DNA of 64,000 nucleotides from NCBI RefSeq assembly GCF_005870025.1, contig NZ_VATA01000040.1:1-64000 (forward strand), written 5' to 3'. Of this stretch, positions 45,282 to 53,967 are shown piece by piece. This DNA comes from Poseidonocella sp. HB161398. Its GTDB lineage: Bacteria; Pseudomonadota; Alphaproteobacteria; Rhodobacterales; Rhodobacteraceae. The position numbers and the translations under genes are program-made. Each line of letters begins with the position of its first letter. Position 1 is the stretch's first letter. The notes beneath the pieces were generated by a model. It saw nothing but the letters and a program-made list of their open reading frames with translations, was not told the DNA's origin and did no database searches.

Positions 45282-45653
45282 ATGAATGTCTTCCCCTTCT
45301 CCGCCATCTTCCGCGCGCCGCTTTCGGGCGATGTCGCGCAATCCATCGCGCCGGAATTCGACGGCATCGCCGGCGTGCCCGAGATCGAGCAGCGCGTCGT
45401 CCGCGAGGTGGCGAGCTATGGCACCCAGCTCGGCATGCTGCTCGACGCCGTCGAGGCGCTGGCCGAGCATGTCCCGGCGCTGGCGGCGGATCCGCGGGTG
45501 GCCCGCGCGCTGGAGCTGAAGGGGCAGATCGCCGAGGTGAAGGCAGAGGAGGCGGGCAGCCTGCAGGCAAGGGCCGAGCGGCTGCTGGCCAGCCTGCACC
45601 GGGTCAGCCCGGCGGGCCATGCCGCGCTGATGGAGGCGGAAAGGACCCGCTAG
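45282..45653 (+). CDS. Conserved-looking hypothetical protein, helical
   Basis: This 123-residue protein has no signal peptide; it is almost entirely alpha-helical by composition (Ala, Glu, Leu, Val), with possible coiled-coil around LELKGQIAEVKAEEAGSLQARAERLLASL. GAGGAG lies 7-8 bases before the ATG. I recognise no domain. The N-terminal MNVFPFSAIFRAPLSGDV could be an amphipathic segment. It lies alone between bztD and the ferredoxin gene. Confidence 0.65.
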   Translation: MNVFPFSAIFRAPLSGDVAQSIAPEFDGIAGVPEIEQRVVREVASYGTQLGMLLDAVEALAEHVPALAADPRVARALELKGQIAEVKAEEAGSLQARAERLLASLHRVSPAGHAALMEAERTR

Positions 45654-45768
45654 AGTGTCGCCTTCGCGACAAAGCGGCGGGCGCGAAAGGGCGGTTTCCC
45701 CGGGTTCGGGCCTTGGCCCGGCCCGTGCTCGGACAAGGCGTGCGCGCACCCTTGAAAAGGAACCACCC

Positions 45769-46137
45769 ATGGCAAACGTGACCTTCTCGTCTCCGATCAT
45801 GCATCAGGACAAGACCGTCTATGCTGTCGCAGGCAATACCGCCACCATCCTGAATGTCGCCAAGGAGAACCGGATCCCGATCCCGTTCGAATGCGAGAAC
45901 GGCGATTGCGGCTCCTGCGTGATCGAAGTCGAGTACTACGATGACAGCAACAAGATGAGCCTTGCCTTCACCGAAAAGGAAAAGGCGCGGCTGAAGGAGC
46001 TCGGGCTCCTGACCGACGCGGATATCGAGAATGCCGAAGTGAATGACATGCCGCCGAAATACCGGCTGGCCTGCCAGTACATCGCCCGGCACGAAGACAT
46101 CCGCATCACCTTCACCGGCGAGCCGGGCGGAGCCTGA
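45769..46137 (+). CDS. [2Fe-2S] ferredoxin, FdxD/FdV-like
   Basis: A 122-residue plant-type ferredoxin with ligands in FECENGDCGSCVIEV (Cys-x5-Cys-x2-Cys near residues 40-48) and a distal Cys in RLACQYI. The start ANVTFSSPIMHQDKTVYAVAG and the insert MSLAFTEKEKARLKELG resemble ferredoxin V of Rhodobacter, from memory. Electron carrier in the cytoplasm; the partner is not visible here, as no nitrogenase genes lie nearby. GAAAAGGAACC precedes ATG 45769. Confidence 0.88.
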   Translation: MANVTFSSPIMHQDKTVYAVAGNTATILNVAKENRIPIPFECENGDCGSCVIEVEYYDDSNKMSLAFTEKEKARLKELGLLTDADIENAEVNDMPPKYRLACQYIARHEDIRITFTGEPGGA

Positions 46138-46172
46138 CCCACGGCGCGGGGCAGGTTCGCCTGCCCTCCGCC

Positions 46173-46676
46173 TCAGGGATGGCCGGGCAGGTCGCGGGGC
46201 ACGAAGAACCCGGCCAGCCGCGCCCGGCCATTCTCCAGCGCGGCCCAGTCGTCGACCTCGGCGATCAGCGTCGCGCCGGTCGGGTAGATGCCGAATTTCG
46301 GATGGGCCGGCGCCTCCGGGAGCAGCCGGTGCGCCAGCGCGCCGATGCCGGGATTATGGCCGATCATCGCCACCACGCGGCCGGTCGCGCCCTGCAGCAC
46401 CGACAGCATCGTCTCGGGCGAGGCGTGATAGAGCGCGGGCAGGATCTGCGGCGCCGCCGCGCCCGGAAGCTCCGAGGCGATCCCGGCCCAGGTCTCCTGC
46501 GTGCGCCGCGCGGAGGAGCAGAGCACCTCGTCGGGCACCAGGCTGCGCCGTGCCAGCTCCATCCCGACCAGCGGCGCCGCCGCGTGGCCGCGGGCATTCA
46601 GCGGCCGGTCGTGGTCGCTCAGATCCTCGTGCGACCAGTCGGATTTGGCATGGCGGGCGAGGATCAGCAGGGGCAT
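46173..46676 (-). CDS. SixA-type phosphohistidine phosphatase / histidine phosphatase family
   Basis: This 167-residue protein starts MPLLILARHAKSDW: the catalytic RH(A/G) motif is at residues 8-10, with RTQETW near 59 and the second catalytic His in MIGHNPGIG near 104. Members remove phosphate from histidine in signalling proteins or from small phosphorylated compounds. It lies 78 bp after argB on the same strand; the two may be co-transcribed. Confidence 0.85.
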   Translation of the reverse strand: MPLLILARHAKSDWSHEDLSDHDRPLNARGHAAAPLVGMELARRSLVPDEVLCSSARRTQETWAGIASELPGAAAPQILPALYHASPETMLSVLQGATGRVVAMIGHNPGIGALAHRLLPEAPAHPKFGIYPTGATLIAEVDDWAALENGRARLAGFFVPRDLPGHP

Positions 46677-46754
46677 GGGCGGGGCTTTCGGTGCGGAAAT
46701 CTAGGCGCGGTGTTAGGCGGTGCCCGCTTGCATGGCAAGCACCGCGCAGGCAGC

Positions 46755-47621
46755 TCAGCCGCGGCGGATCATCGAGCCGACGCCGTGATCGGTGAAGAGC
46801 TCCAGCAGGCAGGCATTCGGCACGCGCCCGTCGAGGATCACCGCCGCGCGCACGCCGCGGGCGAGCGCGTCGAGCGCGGTCTCGGTCTTCGGGATCATCC
46901 CGCCGGCGATCACGCCCGAATCGGTCATCTCGCGGATCTGCGTCGCGGTCAGCTCGGTCATCACGTCGCCGGCCGCGTTCTTGACGCCCGCCACGTCCGT
47001 CAGCAGCAGCAGCCGCCGCGCCTGCAGCGCGCCCGCGATCGCCCCGGCCGCCGTGTCGCCGTTCACGTTCATCGTCCTGCCGTCGCGGCTGACGCCCAGG
47101 GGCGCGATCACCGGGATCAGCTCGCCCGCGGTCAGCGTTTCCAGCAGGCGGGTGTCGACCGTGTCGGGCGTGCCGACCAGGCCGAGCGCCGGATCGGTCT
47201 CGGTGCAGACCATCAGGTTGGCATCCTTGCCGGAAATGCCCACCGCGCGGCCGCCCTGGTCGTTGATCGCCTGCACGACGCGCTTGTTGATCAGCCCCGA
47301 GAGCACCATCTCGACCACTTCGACCGTGGCCTCGTCGGTGACGCGCTTGCCGTTGACGAATTCCGACTGGATGTCGAGCCGCTTGAGCATCGAGTTGATC
47401 ATCGGGCCGCCGCCATGGACGATCACCGGATGCACGCCGACCTGCCGCATCAGCACGATGTCGCGGGCAAATTCCTCCATCGCCTCGTCCGAGCCCATGG
47501 CGTGGCCGCCGAGCTTGATGACGATGGTCGCGCCCTCGTAGCGCTGCAGGTAGGGCAGGGCCTCGGAGAGGGTCTTGGCGGTTGCGATCCAGTCGCGGGT
47601 CTGGGACATCTGTTTCTTCAT
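46755..47621 (-). CDS. argB: Acetylglutamate kinase
   Basis: The 288-residue enzyme phosphorylates N-acetylglutamate in arginine synthesis. [16 protein letters not shown] near residue 35, [12 protein letters not shown] near 69, [13 protein letters not shown], and [15 protein letters not shown] and [10 protein letters not shown] are present. The N-terminal helix ([12 protein letters not shown]) identifies the arginine-sensitive hexameric type. ATG 47621 is preferred (GAGGT 7 bases upstream) to a GTG nine bases earlier. In relatives argB adjoins engB; here a cassette separates them. Confidence 0.96.
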   Translation of the reverse strand: MKKQMSQTRDWIATAKTLSEALPYLQRYEGATIVIKLGGHAMGSDEAMEEFARDIVLMRQVGVHPVIVHGGGPMINSMLKRLDIQSEFVNGKRVTDEATVEVVEMVLSGLINKRVVQAINDQGGRAVGISGKDANLMVCTETDPALGLVGTPDTVDTRLLETLTAGELIPVIAPLGVSRDGRTMNVNGDTAAGAIAGALQARRLLLLTDVAGVKNAAGDVMTELTATQIREMTDSGVIAGGMIPKTETALDALARGVRAAVILDGRVPNACLLELFTDHGVGSMIRRG

Positions 47622-47737
47622 CTCGCGCACCTCGGGGGACGGCTTGTCCTAATCCGTCGCGCCGGATCACTCAAGGGCAGCTTTCCTTGGCGCCCCGGGC
47701 GCCCTAGATTGCGTCTGTAACGAGAAAAGGACGTGCC

Positions 47738-48469
47738 ATGTCAGCCCAGAAGACCCTGCTCCTGACCGGGGCCAGCCGCGGGATCGGCCATGCCACCGTC
47801 AAGCGCTTCTCCGCGGAAGGCTGGCGGGTGCTGACCTGCTCGCGCCAGCCCTTCGACGCGCGCTGCCCCTGGCCGGGTGGCGAGGAGAACCACATCCAGA
47901 TCGACCTTGGCGATCCGCAGAGCACGATCGACGCGATCGAGACGATCCGCGGCAAGATCGACGGGCGGCTCGACGCGCTGGTCAACAATGCCGGCATCTC
48001 GCCCAAGACCGAAGAGGGCGGCCGGCTGAACACGCTGGAGACCGACCTGCGCACCTGGGGAAAGGTGTTCCACGTCAACTTCTTCGCGCCGATCGTTCTG
48101 GCCCGCGGGCTGAAGGACGAGCTCTCCGCCGCCCGCGGCGCGGTGGTCAATGTCACCTCGATCGCCGGGACCAAGGTCCATCCCTTCGCCGGCGCGGCCT
48201 ATGCGACTTCGAAAGCGGCGCTGAAGGCGCTGACCCGAGAGATGGCGCATGACTTCGGTCCGATGGGGGTGCGGGTGAACGCCATCGCCCCGGGCGAGAT
48301 CGAGACCTCGATCCTCAGCCCCGGCACCGAGAAGATCGTCGAGACCCTGCCGCTGCGCCGGCTCGGCCAGCCCTCCGAGGTGGCCGACGTGATCTTCTTC
48401 CTCTGCTCGCCGGAATCCTCCTACGTGACCGGCACGGAAATCGAGGTGAACGCGGGACAGCATGTCTGA
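47738..48469 (+). CDS. Short-chain dehydrogenase/reductase
   Basis: A 243-residue classical SDR: TGASRGIGHA at residues 10-19, NNAGISPK near 84, catalytic Ser in NVTSIAGTKV, YATSKAALKAL near 155 and RVNAIAPGEIETSI; C-terminal SSYVTGTEIEVNAGQHV. It resembles 3-oxoacyl-ACP-reductase-like enzymes, but the substrate is not known. First gene of the three-gene cassette between argB and engB; its role in glucosylglycerate formation, if any, is only positional. Confidence 0.85.
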   Translation: MSAQKTLLLTGASRGIGHATVKRFSAEGWRVLTCSRQPFDARCPWPGGEENHIQIDLGDPQSTIDAIETIRGKIDGRLDALVNNAGISPKTEEGGRLNTLETDLRTWGKVFHVNFFAPIVLARGLKDELSAARGAVVNVTSIAGTKVHPFAGAAYATSKAALKALTREMAHDFGPMGVRVNAIAPGEIETSILSPGTEKIVETLPLRRLGQPSEVADVIFFLCSPESSYVTGTEIEVNAGQHV

Positions 48470-48518
48470 GCATTGCTGCAATGCAGCACTTGGCAGCGCT
48501 ACCAATTTCGTGTTCCCT

Positions 48519-48543
48519 GAGCCTGCCGGCCGAGCCTGCCGGC
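48519..48543 (+). repeat. 12-bp direct repeat in the leader of the phosphatase gene
   Basis: Two copies of GAGCCTGCCGGC (48519-48530 and 48532-48543) are separated by one base, between the SDR stop and the non-ATG start of the phosphatase gene. The upstream in-frame stop TGA overlaps the first copy. Confidence 0.7.
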
Positions 48544-48565
48544 GGCAACATATCGGAATATCACG

Positions 48566-49342
48566 CTGACCTGGCTCGTTTTCACCGATCTCGACGGGAC
48601 GCTCCTCGACCATGCCACCTATGACTGGTCCCCGGCGCGTCCCGCCCTGGCGCGGCTCGGCGCGCTCGGCATCCCGCTGATCCTGGCAAGCTCGAAGACC
48701 GCCGCGGAGATCGCGCCGCTGCATGAGGCGCTCGGCCTCGGGGATGCGCCGGCCATCGTCGAGAACGGCGCCGGGCTCTACGAGCCGGGCGCGGCGGCGG
48801 GCGAGGGCGAGGGCTACCGGCGGCTGCGCTGGCTGCTCGACGAACTGCCGCCCAGGCTGCGGGCGCCGTTCTGCGGCTTCGGCGACATGACAGATGCCCA
48901 GGTCGCGGCGATCACCGGGCTTTCCCCCGAGGCCGCGGCGCTGGCACGGCAGCGGCATTTCTCCGAGCCGGGGCTCTGGCAGGGAACCGCGGAGGACCGG
49001 GCGGCGTTCCTCGATGCGCTTTCCGAACTTGGCATCGCCGCGCGCTCCGGCGGGCGCTTCCTGACGCTGTCCTTCGGCGCGACCAAGGCCGGGCGGATGG
49101 CCGAGATCGCCGCGCGCTACGGCGCGGAGACGGTGATTGCGCTCGGCGACGCGCCGAATGACCGCGAGATGCTGGAGGCGGCGACCTGCGGGGTCGTCAT
49201 CCGCAACGATCACGGCCCCGGCCTGCCGGAGCTCGACGGCGAGGCCGCGGGCCGCATCCGGCGCAGCGCGCTGCCCGGGCCCGAAGGCTGGAATGCCGCA
49301 ATCCTAGACCTGACCGCGGGCCTCGTGCCGCAGGAGAGCTGA
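48566..49342 (+). CDS. Glucosyl/mannosyl-3-phosphoglycerate phosphatase (HAD-IIB, MpgP-like)
   Basis: A 258-residue HAD phosphatase: motif I FTDLDGTLLDHATYDW at the N-terminus, motif II ASSKTAAEI near 34, motif III TKAGRM, motif IV ALGDAPNDREMLEAA near 196. It is expected to remove phosphate from glucosyl-3-phosphoglycerate made by the next gene. From the upstream stop at 48518 to 48886 there is no ATG, GTG or TTG in frame; the conserved N-terminus begins at CTG 48566, in the place of the usual Met. A start at ATG 48887 would delete motifs I and II. The stop is one base before gpgS. Confidence 0.82.
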   Translation: MTWLVFTDLDGTLLDHATYDWSPARPALARLGALGIPLILASSKTAAEIAPLHEALGLGDAPAIVENGAGLYEPGAAAGEGEGYRRLRWLLDELPPRLRAPFCGFGDMTDAQVAAITGLSPEAAALARQRHFSEPGLWQGTAEDRAAFLDALSELGIAARSGGRFLTLSFGATKAGRMAEIAARYGAETVIALGDAPNDREMLEAATCGVVIRNDHGPGLPELDGEAAGRIRRSALPGPEGWNAAILDLTAGLVPQES

Positions 49343-49343
49343 C

Positions 49344-50582
49344 ATGGCTGACTTTCACCAGAACGGCAACATCGCGCAGTTCCACAATCTCAGGTCCCGC
49401 CCGCTCGAGGAGATGATCTACGAGATCGAGGCCTATGCGCAGACCCGCCGGATCAGCCTGATCCTGCCCTCGCTCTATTCCGAGCTGGAGGGCCCGGCCC
49501 TGGCCAATATCCTCGCCGAGCTGTCGAAGGTCCGCTACCTGCACCGGATCATCGTCGGGCTCGACCGCGCCGACGAGCGCCAGTACCGCATGGCGCGCGA
49601 CTTCTTCTCGCGGCTGCCGCAGAACCACGTCGTCATCTGGAACAACTCGCCCCGGATGCTGGCGATCGAGGCGCGGCTGGCCGCGCTCGGCCTGGCGCCG
49701 CCGGAACCGGGCAAGGGCAAGAATGTCTGGACGTCGATGGGCTACCTGATCGCCTGCGCCGACTCGGCGGTGATGGCGACGCATGACTGCGATATCGTCA
49801 CCTACGACCAGGAGATGCTGGCGCGGCTGGTCTATCCGGTGGCCAATCCGAACTTCCCCTACCAGCTGTCCAAGGGCTTCTATCCGCGGATCGGCGACGG
49901 CAAGCTGAACGGGCGGGTGACGCGGCTGCTGGTCTCGCCCCTGCTGATCGCGCTGAAGAAGGTGATCGGCGACCGCGACTACATCGACTACCTGCGCAGC
50001 TTCCGCTACCCGCTCTCGGGGGAATTCGCGCTCAGGACCGGGACCCTGCCCGACCTGCGCATCCCCTCGGACTGGGGGCTGGAGATCGGCGTGCTGTCCG
50101 AGGCCTGGCGCAATCTCGGCCCCGGCGCCGTCTGCCAGGTGGAGATCGCCGACGGCTACGACCACAAGCACCAGGATGTCAGCACCGAAGAGGCCAATGA
50201 CGGGCTGAACCGGATGTCGACCGATATCTGCAAGGCGATCTTCCGCAAGCTGGCGGTCGACGGCACGGTTTTCACCACCGACACGTTCCGCACGCTGAAG
50301 GCCACCTACTACCGCCGCGCGCTCGACATGGTCGAGGTCTACGCCCATGACGCCAAGATGAACGGGCTGACGCTGGACCGCCACCGCGAGGAGCTGACGG
50401 TCGAGCTCTTCGCCGAGAACATCACCCGGGCCGGGCAGATCTTCCTGGAAAGCCCGCATGGCAGCCCGTCGATGCCGAACTGGAGCCGCGTCTATGCCGC
50501 CGATTCCGCGCTGATGTCGGATCTGAAGGCGGCCGTGGCGGCGGACGAGACGGAATTCCCGCCGATCGACTTCGCGATGTAG
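49344..50582 (+). CDS. Glucosyl-3-phosphoglycerate synthase (GT81 family, GpgS/MpgS type)
   Basis: The 412-residue glycosyltransferase makes glucosyl-3-phosphoglycerate from a sugar nucleotide and 3-phosphoglycerate. Seen: SLILPSLYSELEGPALANILAEL, the donor-binding GLDRADERQY, GKGKNVWTSMGYLIA, the metal motif THDCDIVTYD (a DxD-like Asp-Cys-Asp) near residue 148, PLSGEFALRTGTLPDLRIPSDWGLEIG and the YDHKHQDVS loop. With the adjacent phosphatase it gives glucosylglycerate (or mannosylglycerate), an osmolyte accumulated at high salt or low nitrogen. No sugar hydrolase or transporter for it lies beside it. Confidence 0.85.
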   Translation: MADFHQNGNIAQFHNLRSRPLEEMIYEIEAYAQTRRISLILPSLYSELEGPALANILAELSKVRYLHRIIVGLDRADERQYRMARDFFSRLPQNHVVIWNNSPRMLAIEARLAALGLAPPEPGKGKNVWTSMGYLIACADSAVMATHDCDIVTYDQEMLARLVYPVANPNFPYQLSKGFYPRIGDGKLNGRVTRLLVSPLLIALKKVIGDRDYIDYLRSFRYPLSGEFALRTGTLPDLRIPSDWGLEIGVLSEAWRNLGPGAVCQVEIADGYDHKHQDVSTEEANDGLNRMSTDICKAIFRKLAVDGTVFTTDTFRTLKATYYRRALDMVEVYAHDAKMNGLTLDRHREELTVELFAENITRAGQIFLESPHGSPSMPNWSRVYAADSALMSDLKAAVAADETEFPPIDFAM

Positions 50583-50598
50583 ACGGCGGCGCGCCGGC

Positions 50599-51255
50599 TC
50601 AGTCCTCCAGCAGCCCCGCGATGGTGCTGCGCAGGGTGGGAATGCCCTCGCCCTTCTCCGAGGAGGTCAGGATCAGCTCGGGATAGGCGGCCGGGTGCTT
50701 CGACAGCGCCTTGGCCACCTGCTCCAGCAGCTTCGGATATTCGCTGGTCTTGATCTTGTCGGCCTTGGTCAGCACCACCTGGAAGGTCACGGCCGAGCGG
50801 TCGAGCAGCTTCAGGATCTCCTCGTCGACCTTCTTCACCCCGTGGCGGCTGTCGATCAGCACGAAGGCGCGGCGCAGCGTCGGGCGGCCGGAGAGGTAGC
50901 TTTTCATCAGCTCCTGCCATTTCGCCACCGTCGCGACGGGGGCATTGGCGAAGCCGTAGCCGGGCAGGTCGACCAGGTAGAGCGCGTCGCGCTCGAAATA
51001 GTTGATCTCCTGGGTGCGGCCGGGCGTGTTCGAGGCCCGCGCCAGGCCCTTGCGCCCGGTCAGCGCGTTGATCAGCGAGGACTTGCCCACATTCGAGCGC
51101 CCGGCGAAGCAGATCTCCAGCCGGTCGGCGGGGGGCAGGCCGGACATCGCGACCACGCCCTTCACGAAGGTCGTCTCTCCGGCAAAGAGCTTGCGCCCGG
51201 TCTCGCGGGCGATGTCGTCGGGCTCTTCGGCCAGAGGGAAGGGGAGCTGCGTCAT
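50599..51255 (-). CDS. engB: Ribosome biogenesis GTP-binding protein EngB/YsxC
   Basis: The 218-residue GTPase assists large-subunit assembly. G1 GRSNVGKSSL near residue 54, G2 in SNTPGRTQEINYF, G3 LVDLPGYGFA, G4 LTKADKI and G5 TSSEKGEGIP are all complete. ATG 51255 is preceded by AGGAGG 7 bases upstream; longer frames are arginine/proline-rich and unlikely. It runs with MOSC and yidC on the minus strand. Confidence 0.95.
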   Translation of the reverse strand: MTQLPFPLAEEPDDIARETGRKLFAGETTFVKGVVAMSGLPPADRLEICFAGRSNVGKSSLINALTGRKGLARASNTPGRTQEINYFERDALYLVDLPGYGFANAPVATVAKWQELMKSYLSGRPTLRRAFVLIDSRHGVKKVDEEILKLLDRSAVTFQVVLTKADKIKTSEYPKLLEQVAKALSKHPAAYPELILTSSEKGEGIPTLRSTIAGLLED

Positions 51256-51424
51256 CGGGCGGCCTCCTGGGCGTCGGTCTCGGCGCCCTGATCGGCCGCC
51301 TGGTTGGGGGGAACTTCTCCACCACCCGCGCGCGGCGCGCAAGGGGCGGGGGCGGGCGGACAAAGGAAAACCGGCCGATGCGGGGCATGCGGCCGGTGTT
51401 TCGTGGCGCGGAACGGGGGCCGGC

Positions 51425-52165
51425 TCAGAGCAGCACGGCGGCATCCCCGACCGAGATCTCGCCGGCCGAGACCACGCGGGCATAGACGCCGAAATCGCGA
51501 TGGCCCCAATTCGCCTTCAGCGCGGGCAGGATGTCGAGATCGCGCTGGCCGCTTTCGGGGTTGGAATGGGTCGCCAGGCAGCGGGTGTTGCGCTCGGCGA
51601 TTTCCAGGACGGCCGAGCCGATGGCGAGGCGCCGCCCGACCCAGTCCCATTCCTCCCAGGCCTCCGCCCCCTCGATCCACAGGTTGCCGCGGAAGCGGCG
51701 CATGTCGAGCGCGGGCACCCCGAGCGCATGGGCCAGCGCGCGCAGCGAGGCGAGGTTCAGCACCGAGACCGACGGGTAGTCCATGTCGGACATGCCCTCT
51801 TTCGGCGCCTTCACCAGCTTCACCGGGCGCGGCATGCCCTCGGGCCAGAGATCGGCGACCCAGTCGATCAGCTTCTGCGGCTCGGTCTCCGGATCGAAGC
51901 TGAGCGGGGTCTTCTTCGGATGGCGCAGGTCGATCCCCTGCGCCGTCACCGTGGCCGAGACCGCCATCAGCGACGGGCCATTGGCGCCGCGCAGGAAGGA
52001 GCTGCATTTCTGCCAGCCCCCGGTCTCCTCGGCGCCGTCGCGCAGCACCGCCCATGCGCGGTCCCCGGAAACGGGAAGACCCGGCTCAAGATGAGCCGAG
52101 TCCAGTGCTTCCGTGCCGATCCCCTTGATCGGGTGCCGCCAGATATGGGCGAGGCTGAGGGTCAT
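51425..52165 (-). CDS. MOSC-domain protein
   Basis: This 246-residue protein has an N-terminal beta-barrel (LAHIWRHPIKGIGTEAL) and a MOSC domain with VSVLNLASLRAL, the FRGNLWIEG motif, and the conserved Cys in ERNTRCLATHSNPESGQRD, expected to carry a molybdenum-cofactor sulfur. It is related to YiiM/mARC-type proteins; the exact reaction is unknown. Its start overlaps the yidC stop by 4 bp (ATGA), and in related genomes it also lies between yidC and engB. Confidence 0.9.
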   Translation of the reverse strand: MTLSLAHIWRHPIKGIGTEALDSAHLEPGLPVSGDRAWAVLRDGAEETGGWQKCSSFLRGANGPSLMAVSATVTAQGIDLRHPKKTPLSFDPETEPQKLIDWVADLWPEGMPRPVKLVKAPKEGMSDMDYPSVSVLNLASLRALAHALGVPALDMRRFRGNLWIEGAEAWEEWDWVGRRLAIGSAVLEIAERNTRCLATHSNPESGQRDLDILPALKANWGHRDFGVYARVVSAGEISVGDAAVLL

Positions 52166-53967
52166 TCGGCGTCCTTCTTCTTCTTCCGCCATTTGAACCC
52201 GGCCTTGATGTTGCCGAAGATGTCCGGCTTGTACCCGTGGCGCCGCATGATCGTGTACTGCTGGATGAAGGTCAGCGTGTTGTTGGTGATCCAGTAGAGC
52301 ACCAGGCCGCTGGCGAAGTTGCCCAGCATGAACATGAAGACCCAGGGCATCCAGGCGAAGATCATCTGCTGCGTCGGGTCGGCGGGCGCCGGATTCAGCT
52401 TCTGCTGCAGCCACATCGAGATGCCCAGCAGGATCGGCAGGATGCCGAGCGACAGGATCGCGAAGAAGCTTGCCGGATCGGGCGTGCCCCAGGGCATCAG
52501 GCCGAACAGGTTCAGGATCGACGAGGGATCGGGCGCCGAGAGGTCGCGGATCCAGCCCAGCCAGGGCGCGTGCCGCAGTTCCAGCGTGACGAAGATCACC
52601 TTGTAGAGCGAGAAGAAGATCGGGATCTGCATCAGGATGGGCAGGCAGCCCGCCGCAGGATTGACCTTCTCCTTCTTGTAGAGGGCCATCATCTCCTGCT
52701 GCATCTTCATGCGGTCGTCGCCGGCCTTCTCCTTGATCTTCTCCATCTCCGGCTGGAGTTCCTTCATCTTCGCCATGGAAGCGTAGGACTTGTAGGCCAG
52801 CGGGAAGAGCAGGACCTTGAGGATGAAGGTCAGCACGATGATCGACCAGCCCATGTTGCCGATGATGGCGTGCAGGTGGTGGAGGATCCAGAAGATCGGC
52901 TTGGTCAGGAAGAAGAACCAGCCCCAGTCGATCGAGTCGAGGAAGCGGTCGACGCCGCCGCGCTGGTAGTCGCGGATGGTCTCCCATTCCTTCGCCCCGG
53001 CGAAGAGCTGGGTGGTGACTTCCTGGGTCTGGCCGGGCTCGACCGTGACGGTCGGCAGCCGGGCTTCGGTCTGGTAGATGTCCGCGCTGGGGATGTATTT
53101 CGCGACCGAGGTGAAGGCATCGCCCTGGGTCGGGATCAGCGTGGTCATCCAGTACTTGTCGGTGAAGCCGATCCAGCCGCGGTCGGTGACGTCGATGACC
53201 GAGGCGGGCGCGCCCTCGCGGCCGACGGTCTCCAGGTCGGGCATCTTGGCGTACTTGATCTCTTCCAGCGCGCCGTCGCTCATCCGCACCACGCCTTCGT
53301 GGAGGATGAAGAACTTCTTGGTCTGCGGTTCGCCATGGCGCGCGACCAGGCCGTAGGGGGCCAGGCGCTGCGCGCTGTCCGAGGCGTTCTCGACGCTCTG
53401 GGTGACGGTGAACATGAACTTGTCATCGACCGAGAAGGTCCGGCGGAAGATCATGCCGGCGCCGTTGTCCCAGGCCAGGGTGACGGGGCTGCCCGGGGCG
53501 AGGGTCTCGCCGCTTTCCACCGTCCAGGGCGTGGTCGCGCCGGGAACCTGGTCGAAGCCCAGCTCGCCGCCCGGGGCCCAGCCGTAGAGCGCGTAATACG
53601 CCTGCGGCTTGCCGACCGGCGAGAGCAGGTTGACCAGCGGGCTGGTCGGGTCGAGCGTCTCGCGGTAGTTGCGCAGCGACAGGTCGTCGATCCGGCCGCC
53701 GGCCAGCGAGATGGACCCGGTCAGGCTGGGCGTGTCGATCTCGATGCGGGCGGAGTCGGCAACGGCCTCGGCGGCGGCGTCGACGCGCTGGCTGGCGACC
53801 GGGCTCTCGACGCCCGGCGGCACGGCGGCGGTGCTGCCGTCGCTCTGCTCGGCGACCGGGGTCTCGGTCTGCGGCGTCTCCTGTGGCGGGAACAGGAAAA
53901 ACCAGCCCATCAGGACGACAAAGGACAGGACCGTTGCCAGTATCAGGTTCTTGTTTTGATCATCCAT
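52162..53967 (-). CDS. yidC: Membrane protein insertase YidC
   Basis: The 601-residue long (Gram-negative) form: first helix MDDQNKNLILATVLSFVVLMGWFFLFP, periplasmic beta-sandwich domain to about residue 345, and the five-helix core beginning WGWFFFLTKPIFWILHHLHAIIGNMGWSIIVLT, with the coiled-coil loop KELQPEMEKIKEKAGDDRMKMQQEMMALYKKEKVNPAAGCLP. The C-terminus is basic (KWRKKKKDAE) and may bind ribosomes. ATG 53967 is preferred to an upstream ATG at 54009. Coupled to the MOSC gene. Confidence 0.95.
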   Translation of the reverse strand: MDDQNKNLILATVLSFVVLMGWFFLFPPQETPQTETPVAEQSDGSTAAVPPGVESPVASQRVDAAAEAVADSARIEIDTPSLTGSISLAGGRIDDLSLRNYRETLDPTSPLVNLLSPVGKPQAYYALYGWAPGGELGFDQVPGATTPWTVESGETLAPGSPVTLAWDNGAGMIFRRTFSVDDKFMFTVTQSVENASDSAQRLAPYGLVARHGEPQTKKFFILHEGVVRMSDGALEEIKYAKMPDLETVGREGAPASVIDVTDRGWIGFTDKYWMTTLIPTQGDAFTSVAKYIPSADIYQTEARLPTVTVEPGQTQEVTTQLFAGAKEWETIRDYQRGGVDRFLDSIDWGWFFFLTKPIFWILHHLHAIIGNMGWSIIVLTFILKVLLFPLAYKSYASMAKMKELQPEMEKIKEKAGDDRMKMQQEMMALYKKEKVNPAAGCLPILMQIPIFFSLYKVIFVTLELRHAPWLGWIRDLSAPDPSSILNLFGLMPWGTPDPASFFAILSLGILPILLGISMWLQQKLNPAPADPTQQMIFAWMPWVFMFMLGNFASGLVLYWITNNTLTFIQQYTIMRRHGYKPDIFGNIKAGFKWRKKKKDAE

